64,000 nt of DNA from Paenibacillus pinihumi DSM 23905 = JCM 16419 (GCF_000422505.1 NZ_KE383865.1:96726-160725), one strand, 5' to 3'; positions 51,814 to 63,286 are shown, counted from the first letter of the stretch. Made by a program: numbers and translations. The notes: generated by a model not told the origin, from the letters alone.

Positions 51814-52572
51814 ATGGAACCGGTATTGCGCGTTGACGGCTTGACTGGCGGCTACAGCCCCAGAAGGCCTGTCCTTCATAACATTAACTTTGACATTAAA
51901 CCGGGAGAGATGGTTGGCTTGATCGGTCTTAACGGGGCTGGGAAAAGCACCACAATCAAACATATTCTCGGGTTGATGAAGCCGCTGAAGGGAGAGATTC
52001 AAATTCGGGGAACCACACTCGAACAGGACCCTCAGCGGTATCGTTCTTCCTTTGCATACGTGCCGGAGTCTCCGGTGCTGTTTGATGAAATGACGGTACA
52101 GGAGCATCTGAGGCTGACTGGCATGGCTTATGATGTGGACCCGGGGCACTATGAACAGCGCAGTGAGATGCTTCTGAAGGAATTTCATATGGCTGCCAAG
52201 CGGACGGCCTTCTCAGGACACCTGTCCAAAGGGATGAAGCAGAAAGTTATGATCATGAATGCGCTGCTTTCGGAGCCGCCATTGTATATCATTGACGAAC
52301 CATTCCTTGGTCTTGATCCGCTGGGCATCCGTTCTTTGCTGGAGAGGCTGGTTGAGGTTAAAAATAGCGGGGCCGCCATTTTAATGAGCTCTCATATTTT
52401 GGCGACCGTAGAAACATATTGTGATCGTTTCCTTGTAATGCACCGCGGAAAAATGGTAGCGCAGGGCAGTCTGGAACAGGTCAGAGAGCAGTCCGGGGAT
52501 AGGAATGCAAGTCTGGAGGAAGCTTTCTATCGTCTCGTAACAGGAGGGGACGGAGATGCGCCAGTCACTTAA
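51814..52572 (+). CDS. ecsA: ABC transporter ATP-binding protein EcsA
   Basis: 252 aa. Walker A GLNGAGKST at about residue 42, variant signature LSKGMKQK and Walker B LYIIDEPFLGLDP. The match to EcsA rests on these motifs plus the partner gene, which is clearly EcsB-type. In Bacillus, EcsAB affects protein secretion, competence and intramembrane proteolysis by RasP. Its 3' end overlaps ecsB by 17 bases. Confidence 0.9.
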   Translation: MEPVLRVDGLTGGYSPRRPVLHNINFDIKPGEMVGLIGLNGAGKSTTIKHILGLMKPLKGEIQIRGTTLEQDPQRYRSSFAYVPESPVLFDEMTVQEHLRLTGMAYDVDPGHYEQRSEMLLKEFHMAAKRTAFSGHLSKGMKQKVMIMNALLSEPPLYIIDEPFLGLDPLGIRSLLERLVEVKNSGAAILMSSHILATVETYCDRFLVMHRGKMVAQGSLEQVREQSGDRNASLEEAFYRLVTGGDGDAPVT

Positions 52573-53797
52573 GGAGTTGTGGCAGCAGCGGCGTGCTGCA
52601 TTCCGCAAGGAAATCACGCCTTATTTGCAGGATATATTCCGGAGCGGGTTTCCGGGATTTTTGCTTCTTCTGATTATTATGGGAATGCTCGGCTACGGTA
52701 CTTTACTCCGGGATCTTCCAGCCGATTTCCCTTACGTGCTTGTAGGGATTATTTTTCTGACACCGATGGCCTGTTACAGCCCCTTAAGAACGTGGCTGCA
52801 TCCGGCGGATGTTGCCTTCTTGATGCCAAGAGAACAAGAAATGCCTGCTTATGTAAAAGCCTCCTGGAGGCATAACCTGATTCCTGGCTTCATCGGTCTT
52901 GGTATTGTGATGGCTTTGTATTTGCCCATATATGAGAGGGCAGCATCGAATCCTCATCACTGGGCGGTATTCCTGGTCTGTATGGTTATCTTGAAGAGCT
53001 TAAACGCCGCCGCTTCCTGGAGGGAACGCCAGATTGCCTGGCCGGGTGCTCGCCGCGGTGTCCGTTTGTTGAGATGGTCATTGACTGCGCTCCTGGTTGC
53101 TGCCCTGCTTGTTGTCCCGTTATGGAAGGCTGCTTTGTTCGGCTTGCTGCTCTCTGCGGTTATATGGCTTATACAGAGGCTGCCGGTCCGCCACAGCTTC
53201 CCGTGGGAGCGATTGATTGCCGAGGAAGCACGTACCAGAAGAACATACTACCAGTTTTTCGGCAGCTTTACTGATGTACCGGTGCTTCCGGCAAAGGTTG
53301 CAAAGCGTCCTTATCTGGCATGGATTGCCGGACGGCTCAGATACACCCATGCGAATACGTACCGGTATTTATTTGTGCTGACCCTGTTGCGGACCGAGCT
53401 TGGCGGTATGCTGGTCCGGCTGACTCTGCTTGGCATGCTCGTCATTTATCTGCTGGTGCGGTCTGCACTGCTGGAAGGGTTCGGAGCGGCTGGTATTTCG
53501 GTCCTGTTTCTCATCATTATACGGATTCAGGTTAGTGCGCTCAGACAGTCGCACCGCCATTCCGTATGGAGGCATATCTATCCCCTGCCGGATGAGCAGC
53601 ATAATGAATCCATGATGCGGGTGGTTGTCAAAACATTGCTGATCTGCAGCCTTTTGTTATGGCTGCCGCTGCTGCTGCTTCTTGCAAAGGGGTTCATCTG
53701 GCCGCCGCTTATTACGATTGGTTTGAGTCTGGCCTATATCCTGTTTCGCCTCCCGGGTCAATTCCTTAAGAAACTGTCCAAGGAGCAGGACGACTAG
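52556..53797 (+). CDS. ecsB: ABC transporter permease EcsB
   Basis: 413 aa membrane protein with an N-terminal cytosolic helix (LKELWQQRRAAFRKEITPYLQDI). The family loop LHPADVAFLMPREQEM, and about 8-10 hydrophobic segments, are present. The central soluble loop contains FPWERLIAEEARTRRTYYQFF. It overlaps ecsA, confirming an operon. Transported substrate is not known. Confidence 0.9.
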   Translation: MRQSLKELWQQRRAAFRKEITPYLQDIFRSGFPGFLLLLIIMGMLGYGTLLRDLPADFPYVLVGIIFLTPMACYSPLRTWLHPADVAFLMPREQEMPAYVKASWRHNLIPGFIGLGIVMALYLPIYERAASNPHHWAVFLVCMVILKSLNAAASWRERQIAWPGARRGVRLLRWSLTALLVAALLVVPLWKAALFGLLLSAVIWLIQRLPVRHSFPWERLIAEEARTRRTYYQFFGSFTDVPVLPAKVAKRPYLAWIAGRLRYTHANTYRYLFVLTLLRTELGGMLVRLTLLGMLVIYLLVRSALLEGFGAAGISVLFLIIIRIQVSALRQSHRHSVWRHIYPLPDEQHNESMMRVVVKTLLICSLLLWLPLLLLLAKGFIWPPLITIGLSLAYILFRLPGQFLKKLSKEQDD

Positions 53798-53941
53798 GAC
53801 AGGTAACGGCCTGCGCTCAATATTGATTATTACATGGACAGCTATATGTTGCTGATTGCGGAGTAAAGGGAATAAGTCGAACAAACCGTGAGCAAAAGAT
53901 AACAAGGTCAAACAAATAAATGGAATAGAGCAATTCAGCAT

Positions 53942-53988
53942 ACAAAAGGCAAGAGACCTTCAAACCGGAATTCCGTTTGAAGGTCTCT
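53942..53988 (-). terminator. Rho-independent terminator of the aminotransferase gene
   Basis: Minus strand: AGAGACCTTCAAAC and GTTTGAAGGTCTCT (53952-53965 and 53975-53988) form a 14-bp stem, followed by a short T-tract. It also lies behind the plus-strand ecsB, but the T-run favours the minus strand. Confidence 0.7.
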
Positions 53989-54049
53989 ACATGCTGTGCT
54001 TATATATAGATTATGCAGCTTTAAATCTGTTGTTAGCCCAAAGCGTACT

Positions 54050-55348
54050 TTACTTGCCGCCCACTTCAACAACAGCTTTATGAATCGTATCAAACAGCTC
54101 TTCCAAATGCTCTTCCTCAATACAGGAGAACGCAACACGAAGGTCTGACTCTCCAAGAGCAATGGTGCCGATTCCGTAGCTGTCCAGCAGTTTGACGCGA
54201 ACGGATTCCGCACTGGCTGTGGTCAGCTTGAGGCACATAAAGTAACCGGAGTTGAACGGGTAGTATTCCCATACATCGCCATAACGTCCGCTATCCAGCA
54301 GTGTTTTAACCCGATTGGCGCGGCCTTTCATAATCTCGTACTTCTCCTGTTTTTGCGCCGCGAATTCAGGGGATTGCAAGGCATGCAGCACAAAGGTCTG
54401 GGACGGATGCGAGCAGCTGGAGATTGTTGCACGGATAATGCCCATTGTTTTTTGCTCCAGCGCCTTCAGAATTGCCTCAGACGGAGATGCATAGGTTACA
54501 AAGCCGACACGGAAGCCCCACACATATTCTTCCTTAGTCGCACCGTCAACCTTGACTGCCAGAACGCGAGGATGCAGATCAGCCAGCTGCCCAAAGATCG
54601 ATTCCTGCAGGGAGTCCTCGAAAAACAGCCCAAAGTAGGCATCGTCCGCTACAACAACAACGTTGATTCCATCTTCAGCAGCCTCACGGATCGCAGCGAC
54701 AATCTTGTCAGCATCCTGTTTGTCAGGCGTATAGCCGGTCGGGTTGTTCGGGAAGTTCAGGACAACGACTGCTTTGCCTTTGTCTTTCTGAGCCAGCAAT
54801 GCTTGGCGCAGCCCTGCCGAGTTGAAGCGGTATTCATCGTTGTATAAATTATATTCTACAATTTCAGCCCCACGGCGGAGACCGAAGGTCAACTCATAGT
54901 TTTCCCAATTTTTATTCGGAATGATGACAGAATCACCTGCTCCCACAAAGAGATCAGCGATGATGCTCAATCCATGGGTCAGTGCATTCGTAACAACCGG
55001 GTTGCCGAAGGACTTGCCTTTCAGAGACGGGTTCTCTTCAATCATCTTCTCGCGCCATACAGAGCGAAGCTCGGGCTTGCCCTCTGGTGGCGCATATGGA
55101 TAAAGGTCTTTGGGCTGATAAGCGGACAATGTATCTTGAATCATCTTCAGATGCATCGGCTTGCCGCCTTCCAGCGCAATCCCAATAGTAGCATTGAATT
55201 TATTAGCCTTATTTTTGGCTTCTGCTGATTGGCTCAGAATGCCCTCTTTTGGAAAATAAATCGCTTGTCCGATGTCAGACAGCATTTCGTAGACATGCGG
55301 ATTCTCCTGTTGAATCGCTTCATTCAACTGTTGAGCAAGTGGGTTCAT
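54050..55348 (-). CDS. PLP-dependent aminotransferase class I/II
   Basis: 432 aa. It has NATIGIALEGGKPMHL at the N-terminus, the Asn-Pro motif NFPNNPTGYTPD, the Asp in VVADDAYFGLFF, and the PLP Lys in VDGATKEEYVWGFRVGF. It is longer than the AspC type and has an N-terminal arm of about 45 residues. The substrate is unknown. It is a single gene, divergent from an AraC regulator about 175 bp away, which might control it. Confidence 0.85.
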   Translation of the reverse strand: MNPLAQQLNEAIQQENPHVYEMLSDIGQAIYFPKEGILSQSAEAKNKANKFNATIGIALEGGKPMHLKMIQDTLSAYQPKDLYPYAPPEGKPELRSVWREKMIEENPSLKGKSFGNPVVTNALTHGLSIIADLFVGAGDSVIIPNKNWENYELTFGLRRGAEIVEYNLYNDEYRFNSAGLRQALLAQKDKGKAVVVLNFPNNPTGYTPDKQDADKIVAAIREAAEDGINVVVVADDAYFGLFFEDSLQESIFGQLADLHPRVLAVKVDGATKEEYVWGFRVGFVTYASPSEAILKALEQKTMGIIRATISSCSHPSQTFVLHALQSPEFAAQKQEKYEIMKGRANRVKTLLDSGRYGDVWEYYPFNSGYFMCLKLTTASAESVRVKLLDSYGIGTIALGESDLRVAFSCIEEEHLEELFDTIHKAVVEVGGK

Positions 55349-55522
55349 GAATCTTCATCCTTCCGAATTGTTCGATTCTTTTCGGGTTATTATATCACTT
55401 TTTTATCGCTTTCGGCAGGATGGAAAATGAAATTTTTTAAAAAGTTGCACACTGTTTTTGGAGTGTTGTATGATGACATCGTTAGCAAGTTTGCACGAGG
55501 CCTTCAAGGAGGTTAAAAATAA

Positions 55523-56314
55523 ATGTTAAATGCCGCGCCTTCATCTTTTATACTTAAGCCTTCCTTTGCAAAAATTGTCTGTGAGCCCGGCTGGAAATGG
55601 CAAAAGCGGGAAAAACCGCTGGCTAACTATGACTTGTTTTTTGTGTGGAGCGGAGAAGGAAATCTGGAACTCAATGGGGTAACGTATCCGGTCGGAAAAG
55701 GAAGCTGTTTTTTGTTTCGTCCAGGGGATCATCCAAGCGCGACGCATAACCCTCAAAAGCCGCTGGTTCTGACTTATATTCACTTCGATATTCTGGACCA
55801 GGTCGAGCTTGTGCCCAAGTCGTACCGGGTATTGGAGGATACAGTCGATTTTGAATACTTGCTGTCCCGTTATGTCCGGCTGTTCCTCGTCAAGACCTAT
55901 GCGGCAGAGGAGGAAGCACAGCTTATATTGAAGCAGCTGCTGATCCATCTGCTTCGGGAAGACCTGATGGAACGCGATTCCATAGAGCCGCGTGCCAGCA
56001 ACCAGCTTACCGAGGCGATTCATGAGATTGCCAACTATATCCGGCAAAATCCCGGACATGCCCACCGTGTCGAAGATCTGGCCCAGCGTGCCCAATTGTC
56101 CCCCCGTTATTTCTCGATCAAGTTCAAGGAGCTGATCGGCGTATCCGTGCAGGCCTATATGATTCGCACACGGATCGACCGTGCGAAGCATCTGCTCATG
56201 CATGCGGGGATGAATGTGACAGAAGTCGCTGATGCCCTGGGCTACCGCGATATCTTTTTTTTCAGCAGGCAGTTCAAGCAGTACACTGGCAAGAGTCCTT
56301 CCGAGATCCGGTAG
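55523..56314 (+). CDS. AraC-family transcriptional regulator
   Basis: 263 aa. The N-terminal cupin ligand-binding domain (about 20-110, GEGNLELNGVTYPVGKGSCFLF with RPGDHP) is followed by the double helix-turn-helix (about 165-262, AQLSPRYFSIKFKELIGVSVQAY and VADALGYRDIFFFSRQFKQYTGKSPSEIR split by a short loop). AAGGAGG lies ahead of the ATG. It is divergent from the aminotransferase gene, a likely target, though the ligand is unknown. Confidence 0.88.
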   Translation: MLNAAPSSFILKPSFAKIVCEPGWKWQKREKPLANYDLFFVWSGEGNLELNGVTYPVGKGSCFLFRPGDHPSATHNPQKPLVLTYIHFDILDQVELVPKSYRVLEDTVDFEYLLSRYVRLFLVKTYAAEEEAQLILKQLLIHLLREDLMERDSIEPRASNQLTEAIHEIANYIRQNPGHAHRVEDLAQRAQLSPRYFSIKFKELIGVSVQAYMIRTRIDRAKHLLMHAGMNVTEVADALGYRDIFFFSRQFKQYTGKSPSEIR

Positions 56315-56331
56315 ACACTCAAGTAGATAGC

Positions 56332-56373
56332 AAGAGCCTCCTTAAAGCAGCAAATTGCTGCAAGGAGGCTCTT
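56332..56373. terminator. Bidirectional terminator between araC-type gene and psd
   Basis: A 42-base hairpin: AAGAGCCTCCTT (56332-56343) and inner GCAGCAA pair with TTGCTGC and AAGGAGGCTCTT (56362-56373). Convergent genes end on both sides. Confidence 0.85.
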
Positions 56374-56414
56374 CATTTATGATCTAATTGAATGGGAGAA
56401 CAGCATAGGGGCCG

Positions 56415-57203
56415 TTATTTTTCTGCCAGTCTGCCAAGCTCCTCGCCCATCTTGACCCGCTTGCCGACCATCAGATCATTACGCAAGGTAAATGTATCGT
56501 CCTCTGTCAACAGAACTACGGTTGAGCCGAATTCAAAATAAGCCAGCTCGCTTCCTTTCTCTACGCTGGTGCTTTTCTCATCCACATATTTAATGCTGCT
56601 GACATTCATAGCCCCTACCTTTACGACAGCAACCTCGCCGGACTGATGACGGATATAGGTCGCCAGACGTTCGTTGCGGCTCAGCACGCGGCGCATATTG
56701 CGCAGCCCAAAATCATTGACCGGGTACACCTTCCCCGGTATATGGTCCCGTTCGACAACTTTGCCGCTGACCGGGTTATGTATGCGATGATAGTCCGTCG
56801 GGCTCAAATAGAGCACCAGGCAATACCCATGCTCATAATTTGCCGCCCGAGGCGAATTATTCAGCAGTTCTTCAATGGTATAATCCTGTCCTTTAATATT
56901 CAGAACGGTACCGTCTGTAATCGGCCCGGCTCCGGTAATCAGAGCGTCCACCGGGCTGACCAGCACGGAAGCATGAGGGTGAACCGGCCTGGCTCCAGGC
57001 TTTAGCCTTCTGGTAAAAAACTCATTGAGAGTGCCGTATTCCTGAAGCCGCTTCTCTGCCTCCTCCACACGAATCCCGTATAATTTCGCAAATCGGGGAA
57101 TAAAATGCCGGCTTACGGATGATTGCGCCAGCCTTCCCGTAATTTTGGATATCCATTTTCGCGAGCTAAGCTCGGTCATGGATCTCAGCAGCCATTTGGT
57201 CAT
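56415..57203 (-). CDS. psd: Phosphatidylserine decarboxylase proenzyme
   Basis: 262 aa from ATG 57203, the length of the Bacillus enzyme; an upstream frame to 57290 lacks a clear ribosome site and is rejected. It makes phosphatidylethanolamine at the membrane. The catalytic pyruvoyl arises from self-cleavage at Gly-Ser in EFGSTVVLL (Ser about residue 227). The family signatures VSPVDALITG and YLSPTDYHRIHNPVSG are present. pssA is not adjacent. Confidence 0.92.
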   Translation of the reverse strand: MTKWLLRSMTELSSRKWISKITGRLAQSSVSRHFIPRFAKLYGIRVEEAEKRLQEYGTLNEFFTRRLKPGARPVHPHASVLVSPVDALITGAGPITDGTVLNIKGQDYTIEELLNNSPRAANYEHGYCLVLYLSPTDYHRIHNPVSGKVVERDHIPGKVYPVNDFGLRNMRRVLSRNERLATYIRHQSGEVAVVKVGAMNVSSIKYVDEKSTSVEKGSELAYFEFGSTVVLLTEDDTFTLRNDLMVGKRVKMGEELGRLAEK

Positions 57204-57475
57204 GCCGATTGTTCCCACCCTTTCTACTGCACCTTGTTTCAGCGGTGCCTTCCACGTAAGTTTGCCATATTGCGCAGGACAAATCAACATTTATAAGCCT
57301 AAGCGCCTTAAATGGGCAAATGATAGACTTGGCAATTGCTAATTTAATAAAGCAGATGGAAGTTTTTTGCACAAAAGAGCCAAAAATTAGGTCTATCTTC
57401 GGACAGAAACAACCTGTCTAGTAAAGTATAATGTAGAATATAAGAAAATATTACATATTACAAGAGAGGGTTTAG

Positions 57476-58612
57476 ATGAAAAAAATAGTTTTAATGACAG
57501 TTGTAATCATGTGTTTGTCAGTGGTGATCAATCTGGTACCGGTAAAGCTGGAGGCGGCAGGTTCATATAAGGCAAAGGTTTTGAACGGGCCGCTGGATGT
57601 GCGCAGTGATGCTGACGGTAAATCGAAGATCATTGGTTCTGTCGCAAAGGGCGAGACAGTAACGGTTACAGAGGATGCTTTTGGCTGGTCCAAGATCAAG
57701 TCCGGCAAACTGACCGGATGGATAGCAGGCTACTATTTAAAAAAGATAGATGAACAGCGTACATCTGGGGGAGGAAAACAAACCGGGACGGCAACAACTG
57801 CCGGGGTCAAGACGGTGACCACCAGTTCGGGAACAGGTACGGTTACGGCTGATTCACTGAGAATCCGCGAAGATGCCGGAACCAAATACAACGTGATCGG
57901 CGGATTGAAAAACGGAGACGTCGTTACTATTACCGGCAGAAAAGGGGACTGGCTGCAAATTCAGTTATCCAGCAGCCAGAAGGGCTGGGTATCCGCTGAA
58001 TTTGTCAAGGAAGGCGGTTCCGTGAAAACAACTCCGGCCGTATTCACTCCTTCCAAAGGCGGCAAGGGCTTGAAAAATCGTGTCATTGTCGTTGACCCGG
58101 GGCACGGCGGCAGTGATCCGGGTGTCGTTGGAACAAAGCTTGGAACTGAAGAGAAGACGATTAATTTGAGTACAGCACTCTACCTCAAAGAGGAGCTTCG
58201 CAGCCGCGGCGCCAAGGTCGTGATGACCCGAAGCAAGGATGAGAAGCCGTCTTTGGAAAAACGTGTAGAAATTAGCCATGCTTCCGGAGCGGATGCTTTT
58301 ATAAGCATTCATTATAATTCCTCTACCAAAAACAGCTCCGGTACGCTGACTTTCTATCATAACGAGAAAAAGGACATGCCGCTTGCCAGGGCGATCGATC
58401 AGCAGCTTGGTGCGAGCGGAAATAAGCTTAAAAATATCGGGATCTCCTTTGGTGATCTGCATGTGCTTAGGGAGAACCGTGTACCGTCTGCGCTCGTAGA
58501 GCTGGGCTTCCTGACGAACGAGTATGACGAGAAGATGGTAATCACCGATGCCTATCAGCGCCGTGCGGCTGCTGCGATTGCCAATGGCGTTGAACGTTAC
58601 TTCTCTAACTAG
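57476..58612 (+). CDS. Secreted N-acetylmuramoyl-L-alanine amidase with two SH3b domains
   Basis: 378 aa. A signal peptide (about 1-28), SH3b domain 1 (about 32-90, LDVRSDADGKSKIIGS), a Thr/Gly-rich linker, and SH3b domain 2 (about 122-182, SLRIREDAGTKYNVIGG). An Amidase_3 domain follows (about 203-376). Zinc ligands are in VVDPGHGG, the Glu of TKLGTEEKTINL and the His of SIHYN; the catalytic Glu is in ALVELGFLTN. It cleaves the peptide from peptidoglycan outside the cell. GAGAGGG precedes the ATG. Involvement in germination or division cannot be told apart. Confidence 0.93.
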   Translation: MKKIVLMTVVIMCLSVVINLVPVKLEAAGSYKAKVLNGPLDVRSDADGKSKIIGSVAKGETVTVTEDAFGWSKIKSGKLTGWIAGYYLKKIDEQRTSGGGKQTGTATTAGVKTVTTSSGTGTVTADSLRIREDAGTKYNVIGGLKNGDVVTITGRKGDWLQIQLSSSQKGWVSAEFVKEGGSVKTTPAVFTPSKGGKGLKNRVIVVDPGHGGSDPGVVGTKLGTEEKTINLSTALYLKEELRSRGAKVVMTRSKDEKPSLEKRVEISHASGADAFISIHYNSSTKNSSGTLTFYHNEKKDMPLARAIDQQLGASGNKLKNIGISFGDLHVLRENRVPSALVELGFLTNEYDEKMVITDAYQRRAAAAIANGVERYFSN

Positions 58613-58753
58613 CGCCCTTAAAGGGATGCAACTCCTCCACAAACCGGTTGTCGTCCGGTAACTTGGGTCAGGGCAGGGGCCATACGCCGTGACTGCTTGG
58701 TCTAATGCTGTGTATGTTAGGATAGCCAAGCAAATCTGGAGGAGGTGGCTGTC

Positions 58754-59908
58754 ATGACGAGGATGAAAATCGGGTTTGTGACGCCTGGATCCTACCCGCT
58801 CCCTTCTGCGGGAAGCAGCTCGGTAGAGAGGGTGGTAGAGCATGTTGCCGGACAGCTTGCTGCACGGATGGATACGAGAGTCTATGGTCGAAGCTCCCCC
58901 AGGCTGGCGCGCCGCTCCAACCTGAGGGGGGCGCTCTGTGTCCGTTTTCCCGCCGCAGACAAGAAGCGGTATGTATCGCTCGTTTCCCGCTCACTCCAAT
59001 CTTTTGCCCCGGACGTCATCGTTGTCGAGAATCGCCCTTCTTATGTGCTTCGTATACGCAAGCGTAACCCGAAAGCCCGGATTTGGCTCAATCTCCATTC
59101 TTCAACCTTTATCAGACCCCCTTACATCACACTCAAACGGCTGAAGCTTAGCTTGCGCCATGCGGAAAAAATTATCGTCAACAGCAGCTTTCTGCGCGAT
59201 GTGGTTGCTGCCAGAGTACCTGAAGCTGCGGGCAAGCTGCAAGTGATCCACCTGGGTGTTGAATGCGAACGATTTCCTTCGCAGTATTCGGCAGAGGGTT
59301 CAATCCGCAGGTATGCGCTGCGCAGCAAGAGGGGATGGCAGGGCCGCAGTGTCGTGCTCTTTATGGGTCGCCTAATTCCGCTCAAGGGCGTTCATCATCT
59401 TCTGCAAATTATGCCTGAGCTGGTGAAGCGGCACCCCCGGCTGCTGCTGGTCATTGTCGGCAGCGCATTTTATGGCTCGCACAGGACAACGGCTTACACC
59501 AGGAAGCTGCACCGGCTGGGCAGACAGTGGAAGGATCATATCCGATTTGTGCCCTATGTGCCCCATCCTCAAGTTCCGGACTGGTTCCTGGCATCGGATA
59601 TTGCAGTAGTGCCTTCCGGGAAGCGGGAGGCCTTTGGTCTGGTGAATGTGGAGGCCATGTCCTGCGGGCTGCCAGTTGTCGCTACGGCCTCGGGTGGGAT
59701 CAAGGAGATCATTGAGGACGGTCGGACAGGTTTTCTTGTTGATCCGCAGCGTGTGCAGGCCGAACTTCAGGAGCGTCTGCTGCTGCTTCTGGAGGATGAT
59801 ATTCTGCGGACTACAATGGGGCTGCGAAGCAGGGAGCGGGTGGAGCAGATGTTTACATGGCGCTGTACAGGTGAGCGGTGGATAGAGCTGCTGCACAGCC
59901 TGAGATAA
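58754..59908 (+). CDS. Glycosyltransferase family 4, CotSA-like
   Basis: 384 aa from ATG 58754 (GGAGGAGG eight bases upstream). GT-B fold: the N-terminal domain has ENRPSYVLRIRKRNPKARIW. The C-terminal donor-binding domain has FMGRLIPLKGVHHL and the E-x7-E motif in REAFGLVNVEAMSCGLPVVA. The general layout resembles CotSA, a spore coat glycosyltransferase. Near the window end another glycosyltransferase (63326) is encoded, so a shared surface-sugar role is possible. Confidence 0.85.
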   Translation: MTRMKIGFVTPGSYPLPSAGSSSVERVVEHVAGQLAARMDTRVYGRSSPRLARRSNLRGALCVRFPAADKKRYVSLVSRSLQSFAPDVIVVENRPSYVLRIRKRNPKARIWLNLHSSTFIRPPYITLKRLKLSLRHAEKIIVNSSFLRDVVAARVPEAAGKLQVIHLGVECERFPSQYSAEGSIRRYALRSKRGWQGRSVVLFMGRLIPLKGVHHLLQIMPELVKRHPRLLLVIVGSAFYGSHRTTAYTRKLHRLGRQWKDHIRFVPYVPHPQVPDWFLASDIAVVPSGKREAFGLVNVEAMSCGLPVVATASGGIKEIIEDGRTGFLVDPQRVQAELQERLLLLLEDDILRTTMGLRSRERVEQMFTWRCTGERWIELLHSLR

Positions 59909-59927
59909 AGCATGTTCGCAGTAATGC

Positions 59928-59957
59928 TTGACAAATCAGGGAATAAATCGGTATAGT
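59928..59957 (+). promoter_or_regulatory. Sigma-A-type promoter of thiC
   Basis: TTGACA (59928-59933) and TATAGT (59952-59957) are 18 bases apart, just ahead of the TPP riboswitch. Confidence 0.75.
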
Positions 59958-59964
59958 TTTACCA

Positions 59965-60066
59965 AGAATCCACTAGGGGCGCCCGTCCGGGCTGAGATAA
60001 GGCAAATTGATGCCTTGGTCCCTTTGAACCTGATCTGGGTTATTCCAGCGTAGGAAAGTGGGAATA
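59965..60066 (+). ncRNA. TPP riboswitch (THI element)
   Basis: The hallmark segments are in order: GGGGCGCCCG with GGGCTGAGATAA (P2-P3 region), then CCTTTGAACCTGATCTGGGT and the closing AGCGTAGGAAAGTGGG. Binding of thiamin pyrophosphate should favour the terminator at 60086-60113 and switch off thiC. Confidence 0.95.
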
Positions 60067-60085
60067 ATGCCTTGTGCCTTATTTC

Positions 60086-60113
60086 AGACTGCCTTTCGCC
60101 GGGCAGTCTTTTT
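60086..60113 (+). terminator. Riboswitch-controlled terminator ahead of thiC
   Basis: AGACTGCC (60086-60093) pairs with GGCAGTCT (60102-60109), followed by TTTTT. Confidence 0.85.
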
Positions 60114-62061
<1,948 letters not shown>

Positions 62062-62131
62062 CAGAGAGTCACTTTCCTGGGTGAAAGCATAGGATAAGGA
62101 AGACTACTCTGTATCAGAGAAGGGAAGAGCC

Positions 62132-62941
62132 ATGAAAAAAAACAGGCGAAGCAAAATCAGCAAGCCAAGAAAGCCGCTTTTTTACACGGCGGACCCGCGC
62201 ACCTCAGAGCTTAAATACCTGGATGAGCTGAAAAAAACGTCCGCAAACAGCAGCAAGGAGCAGCCGCCGCGCAAGCCGGTCATGATCCATTCCGTTGTCG
62301 CGGATTATGAGACAACGAGGCAGAGTTCTCCGCAGGAGAAGCACCAGGTGAGCCGGACCTCCGCAGAGCCAAGCATCAAGATTATCGAGCATGCCATCAC
62401 AACTACAGAGAATCAAAAGGCCGGCAGCACAACCATCGAAAAAGTTACCATCGGGGAAGCCAAGCTGGAGCAAGTGGAAAGCAAACTGCAAGCATCTCTT
62501 ATCCCCATTCAGGAGCAGCCGCAAGATCATGGATTTAGCGATGCCGCAATACAGTCACGTTCCGTTGCAAATGAGACCAATGAAGAACAGGTGTTGTCCA
62601 TGCAGGCACAGGCTGTACAGGCGGCAGACAATACCGCGAGCAATCCCGATGTATCCAACCTTCAACAGACCTCGGGGGGCGGCTACTGCTGTGGTGTCAC
62701 TTCGTTTACGCTGCCGGACAGGGTCGACCGGATTCATGTGGGTCTCGTAATGCCGGATTCGTTCCGCTCCATGCTGGGCAGGAGTGCAAACTACGCGTTG
62801 ACTGCCGCTTGTAATCAACCGGGCTGTCAGATTTTCATCGCCTCCAAATCTGCCGCGGGTGCCACTATTGCCATTGTACGCAATAAACAGGACGGCATCC
62901 TGACAGGTGAGCTGAACTGGATTGCGGCCCGGGTACAATAA
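62132..62941 (+). CDS. Hypothetical protein with variable linker and conserved-looking C-terminus
   Basis: 269 aa, not recognised. A very basic N-terminus (KKNRRSKISKPRKPLFYTADPR) is followed by about 140 residues of low-complexity Gln/Ser/Thr/Glu sequence. A compact C-terminal domain of about 90 residues begins with GGGYCCGVTSFTLPDRVD and contains AACNQPGCQIFIASKS. Four cysteines lie in the last third. No signal peptide or membrane helix is seen. The layout resembles spore or cell-surface structural proteins, but this is a guess. AGAAGGGAAGAG precedes the ATG. A terminator follows. Confidence 0.6.
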   Translation: MKKNRRSKISKPRKPLFYTADPRTSELKYLDELKKTSANSSKEQPPRKPVMIHSVVADYETTRQSSPQEKHQVSRTSAEPSIKIIEHAITTTENQKAGSTTIEKVTIGEAKLEQVESKLQASLIPIQEQPQDHGFSDAAIQSRSVANETNEEQVLSMQAQAVQAADNTASNPDVSNLQQTSGGGYCCGVTSFTLPDRVDRIHVGLVMPDSFRSMLGRSANYALTAACNQPGCQIFIASKSAAGATIAIVRNKQDGILTGELNWIAARVQ

Positions 62942-62969
62942 ATGCCAGATTGGGCAAATGAACATCAAT

Positions 62970-63009
62970 CAGGTCTTTGCATCGTTATGATGCAAGGCCT
63001 GTTTTTTTT
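62970..63009 (+). terminator. Rho-independent terminator after the hypothetical gene
   Basis: CAGGTCTTTGCATC (62970-62983) pairs with GATGCAAGGCCTG (62989-63001) with one mismatch, followed by TTTTTTTT. The rest of 63010-63187 holds no recognised gene. Confidence 0.85.
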
Positions 63010-63187
63010 ATCTCAAGCCGTGTAGCAGCCCACCCATATTCGTATCGGTTTTTATTGGCATCTGCCTTGTCCGTCATACCTGTATTCCTCAACGCCATGC
63101 GAACTGGCCGTCCGCCCGAAAAACCAAAGGCGAGAGTTCTCTCCGACCTGTACAAATGCCGTTGCGTGGAATAAGCACTGGCATACA

Positions 63188-63286
63188 ATGACTCGTATAA
63201 GTACATTTCAAAAAGTGCCTATTCCGCAAGTCGGAATGGCTTTGAAGAACGGAAGGCTAGTCGGACTTTATGTGCAATTCAAGTGA
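63188..63286 (+). CDS. Possible 32-residue peptide
   Basis: A short frame (MTRISTFQKVPIPQVGM then ALKNGRLVGLYVQFK) just upstream of the glycosyltransferase gene. Its composition is protein-like, and it stops 40 bases before the next start. No good Shine-Dalgarno is visible, and no domain is recognised. It is kept only as a candidate. Confidence 0.25.
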   Translation: MTRISTFQKVPIPQVGMALKNGRLVGLYVQFK

